From: Populus alba
Taxonomy: Eukaryota > Streptophyta > Magnoliopsida > Malpighiales > Salicaceae
Direction of reading: 5' to 3'
DNA length: 64,000 nt
NCBI RefSeq assembly: GCF_005239225.2
Contig: NC_133296.1
Span: 930,001 to 994,000, forward strand
Positions 50,480-63,000 of the stretch are shown here, one piece after another. Both the position numbers and the translations under genes were made by a program. The notes under the pieces were generated by a model that saw nothing but the letters and a program-made list of their open reading frames with translations, ran no database searches and was not told the origin of the DNA. Position 1 is the first letter of the stretch. The number at the start of each line of letters is the position of its first letter.

Positions 50480-50546
50480 CCTAAAACACATAAAGCTCAC
50501 GCTTTCTTCATTGATCCCCTAGCTTCCGCAATTTATTTTTTTTCCA

Positions 50547-53500
50547 ATGGCCACTCACACCACTTCTACTCCTCCAACACTTGCCATCCCCCTCACAACC
50601 ACCATTTCAATCAAACTTGATGGTTCTAACAATTATCTGGCGTGGAAAATGCAGTTCCTTAATCTGCTCCGTGGTCATGATATGACAGGCTTCATTGATG
50701 GTAGTGAAGTTTGCCCTCCTAGAAATCTCTCCACTGGTTCATTGAACCCTGCCTATGATGTTTGGCAGAAAAAGGATGTATGTCTCCTTGGTTGGATACT
50801 TGCCTCGATTTCTGAAAGGCTGGTTTCCACCATTTATGGATTGAATACATCCAAGCAAGCCTGGACAACACTCCAGAATTGTTTTTCATCACAATCAAGA
50901 TCTCGCATTTCTCATCTTAAACGTCAGCTGCAAATGCTGACTCAAGGAGGGAAAACTTGTTCTGCATATCTTGACTCTGCCAAAACTCTTGTTGATCAAT
51001 TAGCAGCAGCTGGCAAACCTGTTGATGATCAAGACCTCATCAATTTTCTTCTGATTGGTCTTCACAGCTCTTATACTCCCTTTTTTACCTCATTTAACTT
51101 TGCATCCCGTGACACTAAGTTCACATTTGAAGATTTTCAAACTGAACTTCTAGGATTTGAAAACCTTCTAGAAATCACTCAATCAGTTGCTTCTTCGGAT
51201 ACTAGTCACTTTGCCTTTGCTTCTCGTAAACCAAGATTGCCAGCCCCTATCAAAAAGACAAAACCCTTCAATCCCCGTCCTCCACAAAATAATAGATCTC
51301 CTACTTCTCCAATTCAGAACACACGTACTATTTGTCAAATTTGTGATAAATCTGGCCATCTTGCTATTGATTGTTTTCATCGTTTTGACTATTCCTTCCA
51401 AGGCAGGTTTCCTCCTCAGGATCTAGCAGCTATGGTAAAAAATACTAATGTCAAATATGCCAATCCCGTGTGGTACATGGACAGTGGTGCCAATGCTCAT
51501 ATCACCTCTGATGCATCTAAACTCGCCGACCAACAGCCTTTTCGTGATTCTGATTTTGTCACTGTTGGCAATGGTTTAGGTTTGCAAATTCAGAACATTG
51601 GCTCTTCATCCTTTCATATCGGTCCCTCCAATTTTCATCTCAATAAAATTCTTCATTGTCCTCAAGCATCTTCCAATCTTATTTCTGTTAATCAATTTTG
51701 CTTGGATAATAATTGCTACTTTATACTAACTGCTAGTAATTTTATCGTAAAGGAGAACTTGACAGGCAGGATTCTGCTGCAAGGTGTGGTTGAAAATGGC
51801 CTCTATCCACTAGCTGGGTTTAAGTCTTCTCAGAAAAACCTCACATGTCTATCTACCAACATCGGGGTTACTGCTACACCTGCAACTTGGCACTCCAGGC
51901 TAGGCCATCCTTCTACTACTGTCTTAGATATCTTGTGTCGTTCCCATAAACTTTCTATCATGCCTCATTCCAATAAATTAGATTTCTGTTCAGCTTGTCC
52001 ACTTGGCAAAGCTAAGCAACTCCCTTTCTCTTTTTCTCACCATCAGTCCTTGGTTCCTCTAGCATTAATCCATTCTGATGTATGGGTTTCTCCTGTTAAA
52101 TCCATTGGTGGCTGTAAGTACTGTGTTTTGTTTGTTGATGATTTTTCCCGCTATTCATGGCTATATCCCTTACAACAAAAGTCTGATGTGTTTCCCACAT
52201 TTGTTAAATTTAAAACAATTGCAGAAAATTTGTTTTCTGCCACTATTAAACAGCTACAAACAGACAATGGTGGTGAATTCACCTCTAATCAGTTTAAAAC
52301 ATTTCTGATGACCCATGGAATCCATCATAGGCTAACATGTCCTCACACATCTCAGCAAAATGGAATTGCAGAACGAAAACATTGACATATTCAGGAAATG
52401 GGACTCACATTACTTGCACAATCTGCATTACCACCTCAGTATTGGGTAGATTCTTTTCTTACTTATGTATTCTTGATCAACAGACTACCAACACCAGTTT
52501 TAAAGAACTGAACACCATATTTCTTACTTCATAACACTGAACCAAATTATATGGACTTACGTATCTTTGGTTGTGCATGTTATCCGCTTCTAAAACCATA
52601 CAATGACCATAAACTAGAATTTTGCAGTAAGCAGTGTCTCTTTCTTGGCTATTCCAACTGTCAAAAAGGGTATAGGTGTCTTGACTTGGCCACCAAACGT
52701 GTCTACATCTCCCGACATGTGGTGTTTGATGAGCATTGTTTCCCAGCTCAAGAATTGGACGTATTCAACTCACCTGCACATCAGAATTCTCCTGCAAGTA
52801 AGTCTTTGATAATTCCTACTTCAGTTATGTCAAGTTCTTTATTATCTCTGCCAAGTTTTACAGATATCCAATCTCCACCTCCTATATCTGCTTCTGCAAG
52901 CTCTCATCCACCTTCTAATCCTGAAACTTCACTTTCATATATTGCATCAATTCCTCCTGAAACTTCACCTTCATATATTGCACCAATTCCTGTCACTCAC
53001 ACTGACCAACCTGTTGTCCCTACTATCAAAACACGTTCCAAAAGAGGCCATTCACGACCAAAACAATACTCAGATTACCAATTATTTTACTCAACCCGAC
53101 ACCCTTTACGAGCCTTCTCTGCTTTCCATGCAATTGTTGAGCCAACATGTTATACAAAAGCCACCTTGGATTCACAGTAGCGTGCTGCTATGGGCAGAGA
53201 ATTTGATGCATTAATGGAAAATGGCACCTGGTCTTTATGCCCATGTCCACTGAATAAGCATGTTGTGCGAAATAAATGGGTCTACAAGGTGAAACGAAAA
53301 CCTGATGGTAGTGTTGAACGCTTCAAGGCTCAATTGGTCGCCAAAGGTTATGATCAAAGGGGTGGAATTGATTTCCATGAAACTTTCTCTCCTGTGATAA
53401 AACCGACAACCATTCGATTGGTTTTGGCCCTAGCTGTTCATTTTCATTGGCCTATTAAGCAGTTGGATGTGTCCAATGCCTTCTTGCATGGCTTTCTTGA

Positions 53501-54678
53501 GGAGGAAGTATTTATGGAACAACCACAGGGCTTTATTGATGAAACCAAGCCTGATTTTGTCTGCAGATTACATAAATCTTTGTATGGCCTCAAACAAGCT
53601 CCAAGAGCATGGTTTCAACATTTATCACAGCAACTCATTGAACTTGGGTTCCAAGCATCCATCAATGACTACTCTTTGTTCACTCTACATACTGACAACA
53701 CCAAAATTGTTGTCTTAATTTATGTAAATGACATTTTGGTCACTGGTTCCAGCTCCACTCAAATTGCTACTCTAATCCAAAACCTGCAGAGCATTTTTCA
53801 AGTCAAAGATCTTGGTTCCTTATCTTATTTTTTAGGTGTGGAAGCTGATAGAACTTCACAAGGTCTTCATTTATGTCAAACAAAATATATTTGTGATCTA
53901 TTACATCGCACCAAAATGGCTGGAGCCAAGCCTCTTGCCTCTCCTACTGTTACAGGTACAAAGTTATCTGGCTTTGATGGTGAAGTGCTCTCTGATCCCA
54001 CCGATTATCGACATATTATCGAGGCTTTGCAGTATTGCACAATCACCAGACCTGATATTGCATATGTTGTCAACCAACTTTGTCAATACATGCATCAACC
54101 AAGGTCGTCCCATTGGCAGGCTATGAAAAGAGTTCTACGTTATTTGAAAGGGACATTAAATGATGGTTTGTACTACACTCCATCTTTCCTTGACATTCAT
54201 ACATACTGTGACTCTGATTGGGCAGGCAATCCTGATGACAGAAGGTCTACTAGCGGTTATGGAGTGTTCTTGGGTCGTAATCTGGTATCTTGGAGCTCTA
54301 AGAAGCAACATGTTGTGTCTCGCTCCAGTACAGAAGCAAAATATCGTTCAATGGCTCTAGCTACTGCTGAACTCTACTGGATACGAATGTTATTCAAAGA
54401 ATTGGGTATTGGTATTCATCTACACCGACTCTGTGGTGTGATAACATTAGTGCCATTGCTTTGGCATCAAATCCAGTGTTCCGTGCTCGAACAAAACATG
54501 TGGAAATAGATTACCACTTCATTCGAGAAAAAGTCTGCAATCGTGATGTCAAGGTGCAACACATTTCAACACTTGATCAAGTCGCTGATATTTTTACGAA
54601 AGGACAATCTGCTCAACGATTTCAAGTTTTGAAGCACAAATTAATGGTTTGTTCACGCCCCATGAATTTGAAGGGGGT
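50547..54678 (+). pseudogene. Copia gag-pol polyprotein, several breaks
   Basis: One frame from ATG 50547 holds gag (UBN2-like, residues 1-230), a zinc knuckle CQICDKSGHLAIDC (about 262-275), protease WYMDSGA (about 308), GAG-pre-integrase WHSRLGHPS (about 447), and the integrase core with HSDVW, TDNGGEF and QQNGIAE. RT, starting about 53220, includes GLKQAPRAW and YVNDI. RNase H includes DSDWAG and SSTEAKY. Breaks: TGA at 52383, TGA at 52509, TAG at 53178 and a one-base shift between 54400 and 54422, after which the frame continues from about 54422. The RT active site is YVND, not YVDD, so one catalytic Asp is lost. The stops fit C-to-T or G-to-A changes. The shifted frame has no stop before the 3' LTR and ends inside it at 54772. 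Confidence 0.95.
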
Positions 54679-54978
54679 TGTTAGATCATCCGAGACCTTA
54701 GGAGAACAACAACAGAATGATATGCAACCGGATATGCAGCAGCAATATCTTGGAGGATATGCAGTGCAGTGATAACATATATATCTAATATCCATTCTGT
54801 TAGCAACTTGACCACATCTCCTACAATTGTGCCTTCTCTTTAGAATAAATTTGTTTTGTATTTTATCAACTTACAATGACAATGTATCCCTATAAATATA
54901 ATACATTGATGTATGGCTAAAGTAACAGAGCCAAAGCTTCATTCAAATATTTCCTCTGTTCATACTTTTATATTTACA
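54679..54978 (+). repeat. 3' LTR of the Copia element
   Basis: 300 bp, TGTTAGATCATCC to TTTATATTTACA. About ten differences from the 5' LTR, such as CAG/CAA, ACG/ACA, AAG/AAA and GAC/GAT, mostly of the methyl-cytosine decay type. Confidence 0.95.
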
Positions 54979-54983
54979 CATGA
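54979..54983. repeat. target-site duplication CATGA, right
   Basis: Matches 46204-46208. From here the sequence resumes copy B (CAGGTTTTCTTGACCTC). Confidence 0.93.
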
Positions 54984-55371
54984 CAGGTTTTCTTGACCTC
55001 TGTCCTCCCCAAGGAAACTTCTTGCGTGGCTCTGTTTTTCTTCTCGTTTCCACCTAGCCGTGCCTGATCTGGGAATTGACCCGGAAAACAAATTGGGTGG
55101 CTAGCTTACCAAACCAAGTTAGATTCAACAATCCTGTCGGATTTTAAACAAATAATCACATGTAGAATAATACATCAATAAGAAATTTGTTTTCTGCGTC
55201 ATTATTTAGAACTCAAATTTGATACATTAAGAAAAAAACAAATATATTTACCATTGAACAAGATTCAAGAAAATATGGATCGAATATGAGTCAGATTAAT
55301 GGATGGTGAGAAGGAGAGTATAAGATTTGGAGCATCCATTGATTTCTCAGGTTATTAGTTTCAAGCACAAG

Positions 55372-55590
55372 ACATGCAGTATCTCCCACATTTCAATATT
55401 CCTTTCTTGTACGTGACAAGGATGAATGGGGCTTAGTGAGAAGAACAGCACAAGACCATATGTTTTTCTGTTCTAAATGAATTTAAGGTAAGAATGTCGA
55501 AGCCCCACTAAGCACTCACAGAACAAGTGTATTCAACGGATATTCATGTGTGAACCTTGCGTTGGTATCTCTCTGGTCTCCTTGCCCAGA
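55372..55590. other. segment present in copy B and absent from copy A
   Basis: In copy A, CAAGCACAAGAACATGGCCTC is continuous (about 33331). In copy B about 215 bases lie between CAAGCACAAG and ATGGCCTC. Part of it (TTCATGTGTGAACCTTGCGTT, about 55542) is a near repeat of 55625-55646. A deletion in A between short ATGs, or a local duplication in B, would both explain it. Confidence 0.65.
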
Positions 55591-57070
55591 TGGCCTCAGC
55601 CCTCGTTCATAATTTGCTTGCAGATTCATGTGTGAACCTTGCTTTGCCAGCTTAGAACATGGCAGCTCTTAGATGCTCTGTCACATAGCTGGCCCAATGA
55701 AGAGGTGGACTTTGTATGGATCGAAAAAAGAAGAAGAAAAGCTTTGACTCGGTGATTCTCTGTGGTGGGACTAGGAAGATGAAAGCAGCAGCAGCACTTT
55801 ACATTTGCAGTAAAACAAGTTACTGGGCAAAACCATAAATAATATTTTTTTAACCACAAAAGCAAACACAATAAGAATCTTCAAAGACATACACTGTTAA
55901 ATTTGAGTCAGTAAAGTATCCTAAGACATCGCTATGAAATGTCGTTATACAGAACATTCAACAGATGTAGTCCAGAAACATCCCAAAAGGCAAACTATGT
56001 TGTCTGCGCAGTCTGTCTAGATCTTCACCGCTGTTGTAACAATAAAATTAATAAATAAAGAAGTGCCTAGATTTCAAATGAACATGCTCAAAATTAAAAA
56101 ATAAATAAATAAAATCTTTCTGATTCTCGAAGAACAGGGATAGTCGTGAGACCATGCTGTCTACATTTGTGAACTTTTTTCATAGAAAATATCATACTTA
56201 AAAATCTGATTTTAACTCGACTTTATATTTTATAAAATTAATAATAATAATAAAATAAAAGCTTGCAAGGCGCATGATCAACTCAATATCAATGTTTTTT
56301 TTTTAATAAATTGCAAGCACTCTTTCTTAAATTAAAAATCATTATAATCTTAAAGTAAATGTAAAATAAAACATTTAAATAAAATCTCAGTATTTTTCAC
56401 ATGATTGAAGAAAAAATATTTATAAATGTTATACAATTATATAAAAAAAAATTAAAAAAATCTTGAAAACATAAATTGTATGTTAAATAAATATTCATGA
56501 TATTTTTTTTCATAGTAGACATATATTAACTGAAAAAAATGTTAAAATTCCCATAAAACCTACAGTGTTATTTGAAAAAGATAACAATATCGAATAATAA
56601 TTTTTTATGTTACATTTAAATCTAAATCCAAAAAGATAAAAGCAAAAAAAAATAGATAAAAAGGCCAGCCTGGTCCGTGTGGCCCAACACACTTTCTGAT
56701 TCTTTGTTTTCTGCTTTTGACCATCGAGCAATTAAAGTATTCCATCAGTCCATTGCCATTGTACCATCTGACAGGAAGTATTCTTTGGAGTCCTGATATG
56801 ATAATGCACGCAGATAATGAGTCACTATAGCACTCCCTTGAAGCACCAGCTGTATCTTTCAAAAAGCACAAGCAAACCACCATGAAGGACCACAGCATGC
56901 AACCTGCAAATTGAGTGAACCATCCTGAAGCTCCTCAATGCTAAATTCTAACAGGATGATTGTTCAAAGTAGTGTTTCAGAAGTGCTGGCTATCTTATAT
57001 GAACTAGAATAATGGAATGGGAAAAAAAGAAGTAAAAACTAGATGAACAGATCTGGCAAATGCATACAAT

Positions 57071-60034
57071 TTATACAGAGAGCTGTTGAATGGTGATGTC
57101 GAGGTCGCGTTCCCAATGTCCTTTGTCCTTTTTTTCTGATTGCCATACTTTCTGCAGCCTTGGTGTGCTTAAGATTCCCGGGGAAAAAGTCTTCATCTTT
57201 GGACAATTTGTCACAATTACTTCTGTCAAAGAGGGGAATTTGAAGGTGAAATTTATAGAGCAAAAGCTAGTGAGGCTTGCTAAACAATCAAGTTTCAGAC
57301 TTTTCAATTTCCTGAAAATGATCTCATTTCCTGCTTCATCTCCCTTGCTTGCTACAATTTCTGTCACCATTTGGCATTCCCTTATACTCATTGCAGAGAG
57401 TTGCACAAGACTTCTGGCAGTTGAGGTTGTGACCAAGTATTTCAATGCTTTGCAATCCCATACATGCAAAGCTGTTAGATTTCCGAAAGATGATGCAGAT
57501 GGTGCTAAATTGATCAAACTGTCACAACTCGTTACTTCCAGAGTTTCAAGATTTTGAAGAAGCTGGTCCACTCGGAGATCTTGGTTCCAAATTTTCTCCA
57601 AATCTGGAAGACTATAAAGTTTCAAGTATAGTATCCTAGCAAGAGTATGTTCCTCCTCATCGACAAGTCGACATGGGAACAGCTCTTTGAAATAACCATT
57701 AGTTACAAGAAGCTTTTCCATATTCTGGAATCTATGCATCATACCAAATGGAAATTCAGCCGATTTATCATGAAAGCATTGCAGCTCAAGAACTCTTATT
57801 TTGTGAAAGAGGTCTGCTGGAAACTGGCCTTGACATACCTTTGCCGCATCTTTACTGTTTAGCGATAGTTCTTCCAAGTTGGGGATGATCTGGAAATCGA
57901 ATGCAAAAATGCAAGCTAAATATGAAAAGCCAAAGGTAGTAGATATAGCAGTTTTTACAGCACATTCAATAAACAGGCCAGTCCTTTTCCACCGCCGACA
58001 AGTCTTATTGGTGCTTAAAAGTTAAATTTTCTTAGCACTATTATGGTTAATGATGTTCTAACATTTCCTGTTGCTTCACTCTTTTAGAGCGTTGTTGTAG
58101 ATTCAGGTTCCAGTTGTAGGGGATTGCTAGGTTCATTATCTCAAGAATTTTGATTTGGTCCAGGTAGATGCAATCACGTTAGTACAAGTTTGTGCCTTTG
58201 GGTTTTTATTACAATATCCTATCCTATTGCTTCTTGTTGTGGGTTCTGAAGTGAACTAGTAGAATTCAATTTTTGGGAGAAGTGTTGTCTTTATTGAATC
58301 TTCTTCATAGATTGCATATCTGATTCAAAACCAAAAAAGATGATGATTGGGTAGAATTAAAGGCCAAAATGCACGCATTACAAGCAGATTTGCCTTTGCA
58401 TCTTAGCTAATTCTTTTCTAAAGTTCTTGTAGACATGGCATTATCAAAGGAATAGGTTAGAGTTTAATAATACAAGGAAAAAATGTTCCTATTTTGCACA
58501 GCTATCTAGGTCTAGCTTGAACTATCTTGCCAGGCAGCAAGAGTAACTTTTCGGTTTCTTAATGGTGTCATGTAAGCCTAGGGGACCCGCACAGAGAATG
58601 TTCTGTATTTTTTAACATAACTCATTGAAGGCATTAATGTTTAGAACTGTTAGTGAACATCCATAGGATAATGCTCAAGCTCATACCTTTTCAAATGAGA
58701 AAAGCGGTTGCTGAACTTGGATCTCAAGTTGGTCCTTTGTACAAGCTCCTTGGGTGCTCTGGAGCTCCGAATCAAATACCAGCACTTCGTGGCAAAGATA
58801 CACGTCTATTTTCTTTAATACCGGCCACTCTGAAGTGTGTCTTCCTGGGTAGAAACTCCTGAGTTTGGGCAATTTCCAGAGAATGAAGGAGGTTGTTTTA
58901 GGAAAAACAAACTTTAGTTCTTCTCCTAGTCTTTCTTCCTCAGCAACAATTTCCTCCACTCCACAACTATTTAGTCTAAGCTCTTCGAGTTGTGAAAGGC
59001 CTAAGGCTACAGAGGTTGGGAAGAGGCTTTTTAGACTAGGACAATTCCCAGCATTCACTAAATGAAGGTTTTGAAAAGAGAGAATTCCATGAGGATTTGT
59101 ATTCCACACTTTCTTCAATTTTGGCAGGTTCCATACATACATATATCTCAACTTAAACGCTGTTACAGCATGGGATTCTTTTTCATTCATCAGAGATCTG
59201 AGATCAAACATCTCTTCCAGTGAAGAACAATCATCTACCACCAGGAGGTCTAAATTATGAAATCTTCTCAGCATATTGGGTGGGAAAATATTCAACAATT
59301 TGTTTGCTTGTTTTACCTTCAGCACCTTGAGCTTGCAAAAGGAATCTGAATGGAATTCAGTGTGCCATATCATAGTCAAATTATCCATGCCAAGAATGTG
59401 CACTTTCTCTATGTTAGAGAATGCAACCTAAGAAATCAATTCCATCATGTCAGTAAGCAAATGACAAGAAAATTAAATTTCAGGTGTTCAAAAGCAAATG
59501 TTGAACTGAGGTTGGGGACTGTAGGACTAACAGGAAAAGAAGAAGAAAAGGACTCACTTTTTCATCAAAGAGAGTTGAGTTTGTTTCTTCAAATTGATTG
59601 TTGGCTACTGCATCTGTGCTTAATGAATTAGAGATGAAGGTCTTCAGTGCAGGGCAATTCTCTATCCGCAGTTCTATCAAGGAGGAGCATTCGATTAAGT
59701 GACTAGTGCAGAATCTTGTGAGATTTGGAAGGCCCTTAAGCTTGAGGAATTGTAGCTTTGGAAACATCATTCCTCTCACATTTTCTTCTTCTCCTAATCC
59801 GTTCTTGATTATTATTTCTTCCATAAGCGTGCAATCACATAGCTCAAGCCTTTTGAGTTGAGCAAGACTTTCAACCATAGAAGAAGTAAATAAATACTTT
59901 AGATTTCCACAGCCCTCGACTATCAAACTTGTTAATCTCGGAAACCAATAGGACAGTTCTCCTGGTTGATCTTGCCATATCTTCTCAACTTTGATAGAGG
60001 ACAGTTTTAGGTCTTCCAAATTAGGGAATTCAAT
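57071..60034 (-). pseudogene. CC-NBS-LRR gene copy B, LRR exons only
   Basis: Exons 60034-59558, 59427-58687 and 57889-57071 match the last three exons of the gene at 34829-41977, with the same splice sites and stop codon, and contain no stops (159, 247 and 272 residues). They encode only leucine-rich repeats of the LxxLxLxxC type. The coiled coil, NB-ARC and first LRR exon are missing: homology ends at 60097, in the intron before the first of these exons, where a Copia fragment begins. Amino-acid differences from copy A are few in the first and last exons but numerous in the middle exon. It could be a true fragment, or the 3' end of a gene whose 5' part lies beyond a Copia insertion outside this window. 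Confidence 0.88.
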
Positions 60035-60097
60035 CTGCATGCACAACTTTTGCTTCATCATCAAGTTCTTTTCATTCGTCAAAATGAGAATGATACT

Positions 60098-63000
60098 TGT
60101 TACAGGTTATAGCACATAAGGCAATAATAATATCTGATGTAATCCCAGTGATATCAAAAATCACTGAACACAAGCTCAATGGTTCCAATTATTCGGATTA
60201 GAGTAACACCTTTTGTCTTTATTTGCGGAGTATTGATAAGGATAATTATATGACCAATGATCCACCTAAAGATGATTCAAGACAAAAATGGTTGAGGGAG
60301 GATGCCTGATTATTCTTGCAGATACAAAACTCTATTAATAATGAAGTAATTGGCTTGATCAATTATTGTGAATTTGTCAAGGAATTGATGGAATATCTAG
60401 ATTTCTTGTATTGTGAAAAAAGAAATGTTTCCTGTATTTATGAGGTGTGTAAAGCCTTTCACGATAGGTCTCTTACAAGTTACTTCATGGATTTTAAAAG
60501 AACTTATGACGAGCTTAAAATGTTGTTACCTTTTAGTCCTGATGTAAAAATACAGCAAAGTCAAATGGAGAAAATGGTTGTCATGAGTTTTCTTGCTGGT
60601 CTCCCTTCTGAATTTGAGACTGCCAAATCTCAGATTCTCTCTAATTATAAGATCTCTTTGGTACAAGATGTATTTATAGTGTGGTTGTGGTTACTTTTCA
60701 AATAACTTTTCGTGCTATAATGCATGTCAATGATTTTTTTTTTTTTTTTAAAAATTATTTTTGACATCAGCACATCAAAATAATTTGAAAACGCTAAACA
60801 CATATTAATTTGAAATTAATAAAAAAAATAAATAAATGTTAAATTTTTTTAAAAACACTTTTGAAACGCAGAAACAAACAAGCCTTTAGTAGGGTACTTC
60901 ACACAGAAAGTTCTCCATCTATCTAGTATAGTGATGCTCTTATCAGTTGAACTAGTGAGTATGAAGCTGGGCAATCACATTACAGAGGTGGTAACAAAAA
61001 AAGGGCAAGCAATTTTGATCGTACACAAGATTCAGGAGGGATTGTGTGTCATTGTCATAAGCCAGGACATATGAAGCGTCATTGCAGAAGATTACAAAAC
61101 AAAACTTAGAAAACTTACTCGACCCATATTGCATCTACTAATGATACATTTGAAAAATCAGTTCTTATCTCTGTAGATGAATTTGTCAAGTTCTCTCGGT
61201 ACCAAGAATCTTTAAAGTCTTCATCTACTCACGTTCCTACCATTGCCGAGTCAGGTAAACTAAATACTTGTCTTATTTCCTCATGCTCCAAATAGGTCAT
61301 TGATTCTACTACCATATATCATATGACGGGTAATTCCAGTCTCTTTTCTACTTTTTAGTCACATATATCAACCTCTAATGTTACTTTAACATATGGATCA
61401 ACATCTTGTGTTCTTAGATCTGGCATAATTATCCCAACTCCTTTGATTCCTCTGTCATTTATTCTACATTTACCTCCATTGTCCTTTAATTTAATTTCTG
61501 TAAGCACACTTACTCATGCGCTTATCTGATGCATCTTATTCTTTCCTGATTACTGTTTATTTCAGGATCTTATGATGAAGAAGATTATTAGTAAAGGACA
61601 TGAGTCTGGAGGTCTTTACATCCTTGACACACAAATACCCAATCCATTGCTTGTTATGGTGTAACAACCCCTTTTGAGGTGCATTGTCGGTTAGGCCATC
61701 TTTCTCTACCTTTGCTAAAGAAACTTTGTCCACAATTTAGTAGGGTGTTTTTATTAGATTGTGAGTTGTGCTAGTTTGCCAAACACCATTGTCTTCATTC
61801 TCATCCTCTAGTCAATAAAAAAGCAAGTTTTCCTTTTGAATTAGTTCATTCTAATATTTGGGGTCATTGTCTAGTTCTGTCTAAAACTAGATTTAAGTAC
61901 TACGTTACTTTTGTTGATGATTACTCTAGTGTGACTTGGTTATACTTAATGAAAAGTCATTATGAGTTGTTTTCTTATTTTTATGCTTTTTGTGCTTAGA
62001 TTAAAACTTAATTTAATGTTTTTGGTGATAATGCTAAAGAATATTTGTCAGCATCTTTTCAACTTATATGATTCACAATGGCATCCTTTATCAAAACCTC
62101 CATACTCCTTCTTAGAATGGAGTAGCAGAACAAAAAAACAAACATCTTCTTGAAACAACCAGAGCCTTATTATTTCACATGAATGTTCCCAAACCTTTCT
62201 GGGTTGATGCAGTTTCAACAACATGTTTTTTTAATTAATTGTATACCTTCCTCTGTTCTTTATGGTGAGACCCCTTACAATATCCTTTTTCCAACCAAGC
62301 CATTGTTTCCTATTGCACTTAGGATATTTGGTAGCACTTACTTTGTCCAGGATGTTTGTCTGCATGTCACCAAATTAGATCCTAAGTCTTTGAAGTGTAT
62401 TTCCCTTGGTTATTCTCGTCTTTAAAAAGGATATCGATGCTATTGTCCTAGTCTTAATAAATATCTTGTCTCAACTGATGTTACTTTCCTAGAAGCGACA
62501 CCATATTTTCAATCTTCCACTCTTGCTCGTCCAGGGGGGTGATGACTTGTTAGCCTATATTATCACGTCCTTTTGAACCTGTCTCTGAACCGGATCCAGC
62601 TAAGCCTCCCATTCTCCAAGTCTACTCCAGACAACAAATCCCTCCTGTTACATGTCCTATATTAGCTCCTTCATCATCAGATCCAACCTTAAGTGATGCT
62701 TTTCATATTGCTTTACGCAAAGGTAAACATCAATGTACTTATCCAGTTTCTTCCTTTGTTTCTTATCACCACTTGTCATCTTCTTCTTGTTCTTTTATTG
62801 CTTCTCTCGATTCCCAAAACTATTCATGCAGCCATATCTCATCCTTACTGGCATAATGCAATGATAGAGGAAATGAATGCTTTAGATGACAATGGTACTT
62901 GGAACTTGGTCAAATTACCTCTAGGGAAATAGGTTATTGGATGTAAGTGGGTGTTCATGGTTAAGGTAAATCCTGATGGGTCAGTAGCTTGACTGAAAGC

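Larger units (their letters stand above)
46209..54978 (+). mobile_element. Copia LTR retrotransposon, full structure, inactivated
   Basis: Structure: 5' LTR (46209-46294 plus 50257-50470, split by a nested element), primer-binding site TGGTATCAG at 50471, gag-pol 50547 to about 54670, a polypurine tract at about 54670-54678, and 3' LTR 54679-54978. Both LTRs are 300 bp once the nested element is left out. The LTRs differ at about ten positions, nearly all G/A or C/T. Domain order gag, protease, integrase, RT, RNase H defines Ty1/Copia. Several stops and a frameshift make it non-autonomous today. Confidence 0.95.
45898..60097. repeat. segmental duplication, copy B, with nested retrotransposons
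   Basis: Begins TTAGTGAAAGCAA, as at 32224, and ends at GAGAATGATACT (A: 37855). The parts matching copy A are 45898-46208 and 54979-60097; between them lies the Copia element. Copy A reads through the insertion site without a break (GGTTGAACATGACAGG), which dates the Copia insertion to copy B only. Identity is very high over the LRR exons and introns (about 98-99% by eye) but clearly lower near 55.0-55.4 kb. Confidence 0.92.
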
